A stretch of 64,000 nucleotides of DNA from Gigaspora margarita (lineage: Eukaryota; Glomeromycota; Glomeromycetes; Diversisporales; Gigasporaceae): contig WTPW01000556.1 in NCBI GenBank assembly GCA_009809945.1, forward strand, positions 1-64,000, given 5' to 3'. The number at the start of each line of letters is the position of its first letter. Within the stretch, counting starts at the first letter, position 1. The translations under genes and the position numbers were made by a program. This document shows positions 37,568-49,764 of the stretch, piece after piece. The notes beneath the pieces were generated by a model, which saw only the letters and a program-made list of their open reading frames with translations, was not told where the DNA came from and searched no databases.

Positions 37568-39016
37568 ACAATGCATCTTATTTTAAGTTATAAATAAATA
37601 ATTCTTGATTTAGGAGGCAAATTTTTAATAGTAGCAATATTCGCTAGTGATTCAATAAATTGATCTATTATTGTTGCAAATTTAAATTAGTATAATCATT
37701 AAAAAGGGATTGAGATGCTTGAGAACCCTTAATAAGTAAAAAAAAATCAAATTGATTTGAAAAACTGTCTCCAATTTTATTCATGTATAAATTCTAAACG
37801 ATTTTCCTTTCATTAAATTCAACCCTTAATCCTGTAAGCATTATCTATGTCTCGGGCTATATTAAACTATAACTAAAAAGATCAGAGTTTTTACTAAAGA
37901 TCGTGGATGAGATCAATTACAAATATAATTTATATCTCAATTGCTAATAGGCTTAAAATAAAAATCGATATACATCGAACTTAAATACCCAACAGCTTAG
38001 GATATTTTTATTATTATATAACACTTTTATATAATTTTTGGTAGGTATGGTTTATGCTATATGCGTAGAGCAAAACAAATTACCATATGCTACTGCTTAC
38101 AGTACCCAGAGTCTTATTCAAAAATTCTATTTTTTAAAACTAAATAGTACTCATGGGTACTGTGTGAAGAACTGGGTACTATATCTGAGGGATATACGTA
38201 TTATATTAAAGTAATATTCAATATTAATACTCCCAGATCTTATTCAAAAAACTGATAGTGAGTAATACCCAGTCTTAATATATAGTAGTCTTTGCCAGAT
38301 TAATTAGTGAATAACTACATGTAGTAATTAATTTTATATTACTATCTGTTAATACATGTAGTAAATAATATTATATTACTACATCTTACTACATGTAGTA
38401 AATAATATTACATGTAGTAAATGATATTATATTACTACATATTACTACATGTAATGTAGTAAATAATACTACATTATTACATTATTACTACAATTAAAGT
38501 TTAAAAAATATTATGTAAAAATATATGTAGTAAATATAATTGTAGTAATTAGCTACTTACAGTGCCATTCTTTATATTTATTCAACCTAAATAGATAAAA
38601 TTTTATTTGAATTTAATATATAAATAGCTTAAGCAAAAAAATATTTTCAATTATCTTACTCAACAGTATAATTTTGGTATAATTTTGTATAGTTCAATAG
38701 GCAATAGTATATTTTGTCATCTAAGCAAAGTTCACAAGAAAATGATTCTTTTGAGATTCTTTTGTATAGTAAATATTCAAAGCTGGGCTTTTGTAGTAAT
38801 ATTTTATTAGTATAATGTTCTGTTTTAAAAAAATACTAAATAATATATAAATAAATTACCTGGGCAATTAATTTATATCAGCCAATCAGAAAACTTCTTT
38901 TTTTGAGTATTAACCTTCAAATATTCCTTGAAAGTCAAGGCTACCAAAGCAACTATTAACAGGGAGTCATGTGAGCACAGAGATATGAACTGTATATAAT
39001 TTATTGTATTGTTAGT
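37568..39016. repeat. AT-rich intergenic with TACTACATGTAGTA repeats
   Basis: Positions 38320-38545 hold a low-complexity array of TACTACATGTAGTAAATAAT-like units, similar to 33115-33345. 38095-38290 holds a degenerate inverted or direct repetition of GGGTACT / AGTACCC motifs (CAGTACCCAGAGTCTTATTC and CTCCCAGATCTTATTC). The remainder is unremarkable. Confidence 0.45.
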
Positions 39017-39024
39017 AATTATAC

Positions 39025-39901
39025 TAGGGGTCTTAGTTTGGGTTGGGTCTGATCCAACCCAATACGGGTCAGGTCAGATCAGATCAAATGCGAGTTAGGT
39101 CAGATCCAGGTTAGAGAAAACCCAGATTATATACAATGATTGCAAGTAGTTGCTATATAGTAAAGTCAAAATATTACTATGTGAATTAATAAATCTGCTT
39201 AAGTAAACTTGTTTGGAAGAACAAAATACATATACTTTAAACTTTTTAACTAAATTAGAAAAGTTTTTATTATTTGATTTTTAATTTTATATTTATCAAA
39301 CATATTTTTTAAAAAGATTCTAATTTTTTATTAAACGTAAAAATTAAACATCAAATAATAAAATTTTCTCCAATTTGGATGAAAAATTTAGTGAATGTGC
39401 AATTTGATCTCCCAAATAAGTTTACTTAAACAGGAATTATCAATTTATATAGTAAATTTTAGACTTTACTATGTAGCAACTATTATCAACATGGGTTCAA
39501 CTCGGGTTGGGTTAACTCATACAGGGGCATTCCCAAAATTCTGGGTCAGAATGCTTTAGAATGCATCAGAATCATGTCAGCTAGATCAGAATTAATCAAT
39601 TTTGCTCAAAATTATAAAAAATTTAACTAATAAATCATATGCATTCATTAAATAAAAAATGCTCAGCTGATAATTTTGCTATAGAACTTATCAACAACTT
39701 GGGCTAAACACTAACCTAGATCTGATGCATCCAACCTGGAATTTTGTAAACTCTTCAGTAAAATTCAGTTGGTTTGGGTTGGGTCAGAACTGGGTCTGGT
39801 TTAACATGAGGTAGGTCAGACCCATATTAGGTTTTGACCCAAGTGGGTCTAACCTGTGTCAGGTCCAAATCTGACCCAATCTAACCCACCAAGACCCTCT
39901 A
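39025..39901. mobile_element. hAT-type MITE, GGGTC-rich family (copy C) with internal insertion
   Basis: Ends TAGGGGTCTTAGTTTGGG and the inverted CCAAGACCCTCTA match copies A and B. Flanks AATTATAC and GTTTATAC agree at 6 of 8. The palindromic core (39140-39490) is that of the family. About 39525-39755 is extra sequence absent from copies A and B; it starts near CCAAAATTCTGGGTCAGA and ends near CCTGGAATTTTG, an imperfect inverted repeat, so it is probably a nested insertion. Confidence 0.75.
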
Positions 39902-40370
39902 GTTTATACAAATGAAAGAGAAGTACCCCAGACATCTCTGATATATATCTTTTTTTTTAGCAAATTGATTCAAATTTGATCTAAGGTTCAAATTTAAATT
40001 TGAAATTAATTTTAAAAGGATCATAATTGAATATTTTGTCTAATTACTAAGATTTTATGCATGTTATATTTTATTTTAGCAATTTACTCATATTTTACAA
40101 AAATCATTGTAACAAGTTAAGTTGTGCTATAATGATCAATTTGGATATGACAAGTTGTTAATGGCTATATAGAGTAAAGTGATAATCAATTATAATTGGA
40201 AATAAATAAAAGTAATTGTAGCATATAATCAGGCTTTAGTATTAATGCAACTTGGTACTTACCCTGCATATATATTATGATTATTAATCGTGATTGTATA
40301 TCAATAAACAAATAATTATATAATGCAATTGCGAATTAGTTAGTAATTCACATAATAATTGTAGTTAATA

Positions 40371-43310
40371 TTATCTCTCTGACTTCTTGAACAAATTTAA
40401 TAAAAAAAAATTTATTTGAATTCTATGGATTCATAGAATTAAAATAAAAAAAATTCATCAAATTTGGTCAAGAACTCATGGAGATATTTTGATAAAAGTT
40501 CCTGTAAACAATCACAACATAGCTTCTTTGTAATATGTTTATTTGCTTTTTCAAAATAACCCATTGTTTAGCAATGATTTAAAAGAAATTTTACTATGCT
40601 AACTAAAAAAAATTTTATAACAAAACTTGTAGCGCATATTATAGACTAGAGGTCCAAACTGGATGCAATTTATTCACCCAGGTCACCCGTGTGAATTGAA
40701 ATCAGATAGCCTAGATGAAAATGGGTTTTATATATGTTATGTGTTATTTATTGATTTTTGTCAATTTGGAATCATTGTTAAATCAATGAATGATTATCAC
40801 TTATTATTAAAGCGAAAATGAAAATAAAAAACAACCATTTACTATTTACAGTTTATTCTTTCGTTTAGAATAATAATCATGATAATATAAATTCATGAAT
40901 CTCTTAAACAAATACTAGAAATTTGACAAGTTGCTAGTTTAAAAGATAAAGATTGTAGAGATAAAGCAAAACTAAATGAAATCATATACTCAAACTTTGT
41001 GAATTTGCAAAATAACCATATCTAATATCAATAAGGTGAAACAACAAAATAATTGCCCTGTGAAGGTATTCATTTTTGTTAAGGCAAATGTTAATAGATT
41101 ATATACTCTAGTCAATCTTCAAAGTTTCAAGTCAAATAGCAATAAAGTAGGCTTTGCTATTAAATGAAGCGACATGATTTAATATACAGAACAAATTATT
41201 CAACATGAATTAACATACCAACTGATTTGACCCAGGTTTCAAATTAGTGATCTGGGTCACACATTTTGACATGAGTGACCCAGTTTACTATAACCCAGTT
41301 CAAAACTCTATTATAGACTAATAGAATCTCAAATTTTATGAAAAAATATTGAAAACTTATGAAGTTAATAATGTTTTTGTAAGTTCAGATGCATACGTTT
41401 TCACAAGTTTTCTCCTATATTCAAATGTTTTCAGAAGCATTTTTTTAAAATAAAGCCTCCAAAATATGACTAAGTAAGTTGTTATAATAGGTATTCAATA
41501 GACTTTAATTAAACTTTCATCAAAAACAGATTAATATTGACGAAGTTATGATAATTTTTCAATATGCTCCAAATATGGAATTTTCTAAAATTTTCAATTT
41601 TGATAAAAACAGAAAAATTACTATCACAGGCTAGATTTTCACAAGTTCAAATGAAACAAGTTACTGTGCACTAAGTAAACTTTTAGAAAATATAATTAAC
41701 TAATAGAATCTCAATTTTTATGAAAAAATATTGTAAACTCATGAAGATATTAACATTTTTGTAAATTTGAATGCATACATTTTTGCAAGTTTTCCCTATA
41801 TTCAAATTCTTCTGAAAGCACTTTCTCAAATGAAACCTCCAAAATGTGACTAAGTAAGTTGATATAATAGGTATTCGAGAGTCTTTAGCTAAAATTTTAT
41901 CAAAAATGAATTAATATTGACAAAGATATTTAGATTTTTCATTTGCAACTAAATTCAAATTTCTCTTGTAAACAATTTTGGCACATGATATACAAATAGA
42001 AAAAATCTTTTATCAAAGATATCTCTATAAGTTCTTAACCATAGATGCCACTGAAATAGATTTTTAAAAAATGCCTATTTCGGGTTTTGTAAAATAAATT
42101 AAAATTTTTTATAAGGAAAAGCAAATAAAATTTATATATTTATGTTCCTTATAATTTCATCTATTCAAAAAAAAAATCAAAAAATTTCAGGTTCTAAGTA
42201 AAATAGATCAAAAATAATTTTATGAAAATTTTTTAATTTTGGGTCCCAAAACCCAAAATAATTTTGTCACCATGTATATTCTTGACCAAATTCAATAAAA
42301 ATTTTTATTTGAATTCTATATATCTGTAGAATTTAAATAAAAAAATGTTTATTGAATATGGTCAAGTACTTGTAGAGATATCTTTGATGAAAGGTTTTGT
42401 TATTTTCAAAAATGTATATTACATACCAAAATTCGAATCTAGTTGCAATTGAAAAATCTAAATATTTTCATCAATATTAATCAGTTTTTGATAAAATTTT
42501 AACTAAAGACTCTTGAATACCTATTATATCAACTTACTTAGTCACATTTTGGAGGTTCCATTTTGATAAAGTGTTTTTGGAAGCATTTGAATATAGGGAA
42601 AACTTGCGAAAATGTATGTGTTTGAATTTACAAAAATGTTAATATCTTCACGAGTTTACAATATTTTTTTATGAAAATTGAGATTCTATTAGTCAATTAT
42701 ATGCTCTAAAGTTTACTTAGTGCGCAGTAAACTTGTTTTATTCGAACTTGTGAAAATCTAGCCTGTAATAGTGATTTTTCTGTTTTCTCAAAATTGAAAA
42801 TTTTAGAATTTTCATATCTGGAACAAATTGAAAAATTATCATAACTTCAGAGATATTAATCCGTTTTTGATGAAATTTTAATTAAAGACTCTTGAATACT
42901 TATTATATCAACTTACTTAGTCATATTTTGAAGGTTTCATTTTGAGAAAGTGCTTTTGGAAACATTTGAATATAAGGGAAAACTTGCAAAAACGTATGCA
43001 TCTGAATTTACAAAATGTTAATATCTTCACAAGTTTTTAATATTTTTTTATGAAAGTTGAGATTCTATTATTCCATAATATGTGCTACAAGTCTTGTTAT
43101 AATTTTTTTAATTAACATAGTAAAATTTCTTTAAATTATTGCTAAACAGTGGGTTATTTTGAAAAAGCAAAAAAACATATTACAAAGAAGCTATGTTGTA
43201 ATTGTTTACAGGAACTTTCATCAAAGATATCTCCACGAGTTCTTGACAAATTTTGATGAAATTTTTTTTATTTTAATTCTACAAATTCAAATAAAAAAAT
43301 TTATACTATA
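40371..43310. repeat. 2.9-kb palindromic foldback element
   Basis: The outer left arm (40371-40646) contains TTCTTTGTAATATGTTTATT and TTGCTTTTTCAAAATAACCC; the complement lies at 43071-43300. The inner left arm (41311-42060) holds two direct units of about 370 bp with CTCCAAAATGTGACTAAGTA, AAGTTNATATAATAGGTATT and TTTGCAAGTTTTCCCTATA. The inner right arm (42390-43060) holds the complement of both. A short palindrome at 42270-42370 lies near the centre. The arms are 80-90% alike by eye. A 664-bp element (40647-41310) interrupts the left arm. No coding sequence. Confidence 0.75.
40647..41310. mobile_element. hAT-type MITE nested in the foldback
   Basis: Ends TAGAGGTCCAAACTGG and the inverted CCAGTTCAAAACTCTA pair at most positions. 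The flanks are a perfect 8-bp duplication TTATAGAC (40639-40646 and 41311-41318). Subterminal CCCAGGTCACCC motifs recall the MITE at 31512-31920. Non-coding. Confidence 0.85.
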
Positions 43311-44106
43311 TTTATTTACCCAATGCTAGATGTATAATTTAGTTTTTAGCAAATTACTATAAAATTTATATGTAATAATCCAACTTTTAGCAAATTTACT
43401 TGATTTTGGGCTAGCAAAAATGTCTAAATTCATGCAGATTAGTTATGACCTATATAAGAGATGTTCAGGATCCTGAAAGAGAGTTTAAGTATATAGTGAA
43501 TTTACAATATGTAAGAGTGAGTGATGTAATTTTATAGAATTGATTATAATATCTTTTATTGATAATAAAGAAATGTTATACTAACATGCTTGCAAAGTGA
43601 AGAGAATATCACTTGTATATATAATAAAATATTCATTAGTAAAAATATCTAGCATTTATATTAGAAATCTTTGATCTATTATATATGCTATTGCTGTGAT
43701 TTATGCTATTTAGCAGAAATAGCAGATTGATCATTTTGGGTGTAGCAACCTTGTGACCTATTAATGACCTGTGAATTGGCCATTTAACAGGGCCTATTTT
43801 GGGTGTAATAGTAAACTAGGGGTTGCAGGCCAGTTAGATCATGTAAGGAGTAGAATTAATAAAAATAGATGTGGCAATAATAATAAACTTTTTTGATTAG
43901 TTTATAGTATAGCAATAGTATACCATATTTTGCAATTTAAACCTCCCTATAATAAAATAATAATAGGCTATACAAATATATATATATATATATTTTCACT
44001 TTACAACCTTGCGCTACTTTATTAGACAATTTTTATGCGAGTACATACAAATTAAATACTAATATTTACATAGGCTAATACTCGATGACTCCACTAGTAT
44101 CCATAA
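43311..44106. other. AT-rich intergenic, nothing recognised
   Basis: A short TA dinucleotide run lies at about 43977-43992. No gene or ordered repeat was seen. Confidence 0.35.
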
Positions 44107-45018
44107 CCGAAAGAATATTCTAATCTCATCGAAAGCACTAAGAGATAATCAAAGAAGTGAATTAGTATTAATTAACTAAGAGATTAGAAAACATCATAAC
44201 TATTGATAGAGACATATACATAACTTATTTCGAAACTACCGCAGCCTTTAAGCCCTAAACCTCGTACCAATTCAACCAACGCCTCTTTCATTGCCTGCCA
44301 CGTTGGGATAAAGCCTTGTAGGTTTATAGCAGTAGTAATTGAAGACAGAATAGTAGTTAGTTTTAGGTATTCCCTCTCAACAAGAGTCTTTCCAAAACCT
44401 CACATCGTACATATCAGATGATTTTATATAAATATTGGTAACCTGAAATGGGAATAAAAGCTTTTAAATTTAATTAATACAACTACTTTAGTGATTAAGC
44501 AAAAAAAGAACCTAAAATTATTCTAAATTGATATATCTAAAAAGATGTCTTTTGAAAAAATTGTTAATTTGGTCCCTTTTTCCAGCAATATCGGTAAAAT
44601 ATGATATCAGATAATACTTGTGATAAAACAATAAACAAAAGGCTAAAAAAATTTATTGTGCATTATTTTATTATTTTAACTAATATTAGTATTTAACATT
44701 TTTAAACCTATTGTGATCTCGTTAATATTTTCGATGCTTCAAGGTCCATATTTCTATGACTTTTATTTAACATTTGTTTTTTTACTGAATTATGGTTTAA
44801 AACTTTCATAATATGATATTGTATTATAAAATTAAAAAAAAATAAACTTAAATTGTGACAATTTCCATTCCTACAACGTAAAAACTATTAAAGTTTATTA
44901 AAACTTTAATAAAAAATAAAACTAAAAAACAATTAAATTTTTTAAAACTTTAATAACCAAGATAAAGAACTATTCTAATGTCACACAATTGGGATAATAT
45001 AAAATCATGAATTATAGT

Positions 45019-47076
45019 TTATTTATTCTTAATCTTTGGGAATGTTTTCGAATTCCTACTTTTAAAAGACCATTTTTTGAAAACTAACTTAATAACCTTG
45101 TAAAAACCATAACCAAAACTACTAATCAACACTATAGCAATTATTACAGCAGCACCAAAGACGTCCAAATAATTTCCTCTAAAAAATCCCATTTTTGATT
45201 CAGGAGTAATCCAACTTCTTAACAATGTTTCAATGTTTATCTCTAGTTCACCATTTTCATTTCTAATACCATCATATTTTGCCATATTCAACATTATTTC
45301 GATTAAATCAGCACCTCTATATTTTCTTTTACTATTATATTTTGCCAGCACTTGCAACCTTTTTGCATTCGTTTTAAAAGTTTCTTCATTCAATAATCTT
45401 ACAACTTTTGATATAATATCATCAACTTTTAGATCAAATTTTGAAAGTTTTAAGGCCATTCCAGCAAGTTCTAATCTTTCAGCATTTCCAGCTTGATCAA
45501 AAGCAATTGGAAGTACTAACATTGGAGTAGCAGTATAAATAGATTCATGACTACTACTTATACCACCATGACTTAAAAATAATTTAGTATTTTCATGAGA
45601 AAGTATAGCAAATTGAGGAGCATACTTTGTTATATAAACATGTGGATGTAAATTATTTAAAAGATTTGAAGTAGGTATAATTTCTCCAGTAGAAAGATTA
45701 ATTGTTGAAGGTAATTCTGATTCATTAAATTTTACAGTTGCCCAAATTACACCATCAAGAATATTTCGATTAATTAATTCAAGAACGGACTGTAAAAGAA
45801 TAGCATAATTTTTTGGGGTAGTATGTACAAAAGTCCCATGAGCAATATACAAAGTTCTAGCATGCGAGGCAAGAAATAAGTCAAGATCAGAAGATAAGCT
45901 TGGAAAAGTATCAGGTAAAATAGGTCCAATTTCTTGATGAATTGGAGGCCAAGCGGCTGGGACCTATGATTAAGATAATTGATTTAGATTATAGAATTAA
46001 ATTATAGAATCATTTTTATAAAGTTAATTAAAAAAAATAAAAGTAAATCACCTCAAATCCGAAAAAACTATCAGTTAAAAATAAAGTATTTGCTCTTTCT
46101 CTGAAGTCATAATGTTTACTAACGCCGATTTCAGCTCTTCTAGCATTGATATAATTCAAATTATCTCGAAAATTCCAGTGAAGTCGTAAAGGTTGTACTA
46201 TAGCACATATGAAACGATTATAGAAAGACTCATTTTCCATGTTCACATGACAACCAATCACTGGGTCTGATCTAATGGGATGTTGAGAAGTAAAAACTTT
46301 AAAAGAGTAGGCAATGAGTAAATAAATGAATAATTAGTATATGTAACCTTTTAAATTATAAAAAAGCAAATAATACTTACAGATAGTACCGCTAGCAAAA
46401 CCAACAACAGGCTTCTTTAATTTCAACGCTAGATCAAAGCAAGCCTCATTTGCAAAATAGTTACAAAAAAATAAGTCAGGTTTAATTTCTTTATAAGCCT
46501 GCAAATAGTTATTAAGGTACTTAGTATATCCACGATCAACTAGCCTTATTTCTTTGGGCCAATTTTTAATATTATATTCATTATAAGATATTTTATCAAG
46601 CTCTTCATGAGCATGATCAGTAATTATTTGTGGAATTGAACGGTATAAGGTAGATGTAGCCGTAAAGTTTCCAGGAGCCATTAGTGTTACCTTTTTAAAG
46701 TAATGGACCGGGTTAGAAATAAATAAAGAGATATTAACAGTGTTTATTCATTGATTGTTTACTTTGTACCCGCGATCCATCAAAATCTTGCCAATTTCCA
46801 ACATTGGATTGAGATGACTTCCTCCTTTAAATCATCAATAATTTTAAAAAATAAGATATTATATAACAATAAATAAATAAATAAATAAATAACACACAGA
46901 AACTCACCGCCAAGTACAGATCCAATAAGTATATTTTTTGGTGTATCACTTTTGTCTAAATCTAGTTCTCGTTGAATAAATTCATTATTTTTCCCTGCTC
47001 CATTTGTTTTAGCAACAAGAATTGAATTTATAAAAATAATAATGAATATTAAAAGATACCAATGTTTGGAATACAT
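45019..47076 (-). CDS. UDP-glycosyltransferase, copy 2 (five exons, intact)
   Basis: Paralogue of the gene at 15303. Exons on the minus strand: 46908-47076, 46763-46824, 46381-46690, 46052-46296, 45019-45963. Exon lengths (169, 62, 310, 245, 945) are identical to copy 1, and all introns are GT-AG, so the product is again 576 residues. It has the signal peptide, the LFLSHGG and FDQAGNAERL sugar-nucleotide motifs, a membrane segment near 531-550 and a KIKNK dilysine tail. Most substitutions relative to copy 1 are conservative, with a cluster in exon 3 (HAHEELDKISYN in place of YAYEDFESISSN), the acceptor-binding half in this family. This suggests retained function with a possibly shifted acceptor range. 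Intron 1 is 83 bp because of a longer TAAA microsatellite. Confidence 0.88.
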
Positions 47077-47262
47077 TATTAATTTTTTGATTTATTGTTA
47101 AAGCAAGATAAAGCTAAAAGATTTCGACATTAAATGCTTTGAAAATATATATAAGTGTTAGATGCTCCGGTTTTATAAAACTACACAGCCTACTCATCCC
47201 AATTGTTGTTTATTTTTGTTATTTATAAGCGATCTCTTTGGTCTGTGTAACTTTATTATTAC
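47077..47262 (-). promoter_or_regulatory. Conserved proximal promoter of UGT copy 2
   Basis: Matches the upstream segments of copies 1 and 3, including GATCGCTTATAAATA, CTGTGTAGTTTTATAAAACC and GGAGCATCTAACAC when read on the minus strand. In copies 2 and 3 homology continues well beyond this point as part of the segmental duplication. Confidence 0.5.
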
Positions 47263-48378
47263 TCTATATTATTCTTAGACAATGTGGATTGTACAACACC
47301 ACAAACCTTTGACTATTTTATCCATGAGGTAAACCCGTTGTTCTAGTTAGTGATGCAGAGGAATTAATTCTCCATGTATAGAATTAATTCTACAATCCGG
47401 TTGTTACAGAATTGATGATCATTCTAAACGCATGTTTCAAGCATTATTCAATTGCCGTTTAGTGATGTGCTAATTTTAAAGATGTAATATGCATGCACGT
47501 TGTTTTAGAAGTTTACTTTATACGTAATAGAATTTAAAGGAGGTAAATCCGAAATAATGATATACATGCTGCATAAATTGTGTTTTTGATAACTATATAA
47601 AACAATATAACCATAAATGTATCAAAAATCTAATCTAATCTCATCAGAAAGATAAAAGGAAATTTTAATAATGATTATTGATCGCCCAAAAGGAAATTCT
47701 AATAGTAATTTTATAATTATACATATAGAATTGTGGACTTCATTGAAATATTTACGTAAACACTTTATTGTACAATGGTACTTGTTATACGTATATGCTA
47801 TAGAAACTTTTTTGTATGTATAGTGCTGGTATACTAGACATGTTTTAATTTTTCAAATTATTAGAGTTTTTTCAAAAACTGATCAGTAGCTTTAGTAATT
47901 ATGTAGATCAATATAAGTTTTATGATTTGCCAAATATATATATATATATTTTTGAAAAAATTCTGCATAAAAAGGTGATAAATTTTAAATTACTATTTCT
48001 TTACGTATATAATTACTAAGTTATATAAGTAATATGCTATAATTTTAAAAAAGAAATTTAAAATGTGATGTCTTTTTACAAAACAACAATTCTAACCGAT
48101 AACTTTGTTCTTCATAACAAGCTCTATAAAACTTTATAGTGGCTTTTAAAATAAAATTGCCTTTATAAAGTTGATTCATTTGAATGTTATTGCCCGAGTG
48201 TTAGATTCAGTGTGTTATTCTGTCCGCACCAATTAAATAACCATCAATATACCGAATACGTTCGTTTCTATTTTTAGCTAATGGCTATTTTCAGCTCCGC
48301 ACATTTGACAGTACAATATTTATTTTCCTAATTACATTTTTGCCTCATTATAATTAACAGCATAATGACATTATATAA

Positions 48379-48639
48379 ATGGTAATAAACTTTAGTACAC
48401 ATGCATCATATTTTATTTATTTAACAATTAATAAATACAATATGAATGGAATTTTTAGATCTGCTCGAATATTACCATTAAGCTTAGATCCCGATGATTG
48501 TTTAGCTCATCCATGTAGCCCATCTGTTTATCCATATCTGCTAACAAAGTGCTTAGCCACTATACATATTCGTTGTAAAACGAGATGTCGGATCGGTCAA
48601 TCGAGTACCCTAGCCATGGCAAAAAATCTGCTCACGTGA
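48379..48639 (+). other. 86-codon open frame, doubtful
   Basis: An ATG-started frame lies upstream of UGT copy 2. In the paralogous block (58921-59110) the matching DNA has two small deletions that break the frame and shorten it. Codon use does not stand out and no motif is seen. I record it as an unlikely gene. Confidence 0.15.
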
Positions 48640-48955
48640 CAACTTGATAAAAATCTCTAAGCTTGTTTAGATTAGTGTTGGTGCCTATATTAAGGTTTGA
48701 AATCAGTTTATATATAGTAAAATTGATCAAGTAATATTTTATTGTTAGTGGCAGAAGTTTGTTTCTTATAAAGATTATTGAGAAATAAACGATTTTCTTC
48801 TAATTAATGAACGTTTTTCCGGACCGTGTTATTTTACATCAAATTGGAAATCGTTATTGGCTAATTTTTTTGCAATATCCTTATTTGGAATCAAATTGTA
48901 AAATTTTATGAAGCAAAAAATAAAAAAGAAAAATACAAGAAACAAGTGTCTAAAC

Positions 48956-49396
48956 TAGGGATGGGTTCGGTCGGTTATGGTCGGTTTCGGTCGGTTATTA
49001 TCGACTATAGGCATATAACCGGCTAAGTGCGGTCAGTCATACCGGCTAATAGCCGACTATAGTCGATCAATTATTTTACTATGCAAAGGTTCTTTGATCC
49101 TTTAACCAAAGTTGTAGTGCCAATTCTTCTGATTCTAATGGCGGTTAGATCATCAAAATTGGTTGAGATTAAAGCACGAACATAAGGGTCTACAAATTTA
49201 CGGTTATACAAAGAATCATATTTTGTGTACATATAGTATTTACGGGATCTTTCGCTTATCAGGCTGATCCCTTTCGATCTGTTTTAAATCTGGCATCGGC
49301 TATAATTTAGTCGGTCAGCTAAGCCCCTCTGACCGACTAGAATCGGTTACAGCTACCGGTCACAAATAGCTATAACCGTAACCGTACCCATTCCTA
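48956..49396. mobile_element. hAT-type MITE with an empty site in the paralogous block
   Basis: Ends TAGGGATGGGTTCGGTCGG and the inverted GTACCCATTCCTA are flanked by GTCTAAAC (48948-48955) and GTCTAAAT (49397-49404), 7 of 8 matching. The interior is rich in TCGGTCGGTTA and TAACCGNC motifs. In the duplicated block the flanks are joined directly: AAGAAACGAGTGTTGAAACC at about 59473 and GAGTGTCTAAACCTACC at about 59594, with no element. Confidence 0.88.
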
Positions 49397-49465
49397 GTCT
49401 AAATCTACCTTGGAGCACTAATAAAAATGTTGGGGTCAAACCAATCAAATCGTAAATTTTTATAA

Positions 49466-49504
<39 letters not shown>

Positions 49505-49764
49505 CAAAAAATGTTTGGAGAGAAATTTTACCTATAGTGTCTGCCTTAACTCTAACCCCAACCTCAACCAACCCTAATCGTGATTTCTGCATTTCCAAAT
49601 AAGGTGGTCGGTTAAAGCAGAGGGAATTTTGAAAAATTATCTAATTTAACATTTATTTAGATTAGGGTTAGGGTTAGAGTCGTCTGTGTTATATTTAGAA
49701 GGGCCTATAAGTAAAATTGCCTTCTCGACATTTTTTATTAATGTACCAAAGTAGGTTTAGACGC
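49397..49764. repeat. Inverted pair of a GTCTAAACCTAC-type repeat
   Basis: A motif block running GTCTAAATCTACCTTGGAGC, then AATTTTACC, then CCTTAACTCTAACCCC occurs forward at 49397-49580 and, diverged, in complement at 49655-49764 (TTAGGGTTAGGGTTAGAG, then CAAAGTAGGTTTAGACGC). The same block occurs forward and in tandem at 59430-59700. A poly-A run of about 33 at 49467-49499 separates parts. The TTAGGG-like triplets are internal to this repeat and are not a telomere. Confidence 0.55.

Larger units (their letters stand above)
44107..49604. repeat. Segmental duplication, block 1 (contains UGT copy 2)
   Basis: This block aligns in the same order and orientation with 54657-59716. Homology begins at CCGAAAGAATATTCTAATCT in both and ends at ATTTCTGCATTTC...AAATAAGG. 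It includes the 3' flank, the UGT gene, its promoter and about 2.4 kb further upstream. Differences include many small indels and an extra MITE in this block at 48956-49396. The period between blocks is about 10.55 kb. Confidence 0.85.

Noticed and set aside
48379..48639. 86-codon frame upstream of UGT copy 2 as a gene
   Set aside because: The duplicated block has frame-breaking deletions in the same place and no motif supports it.
49655..49685. TTAGGG-like triplets suggesting an internal telomere
   Set aside because: Only two to three imperfect units, and they belong to a dispersed repeat also present in inverse orientation nearby and at 59690.
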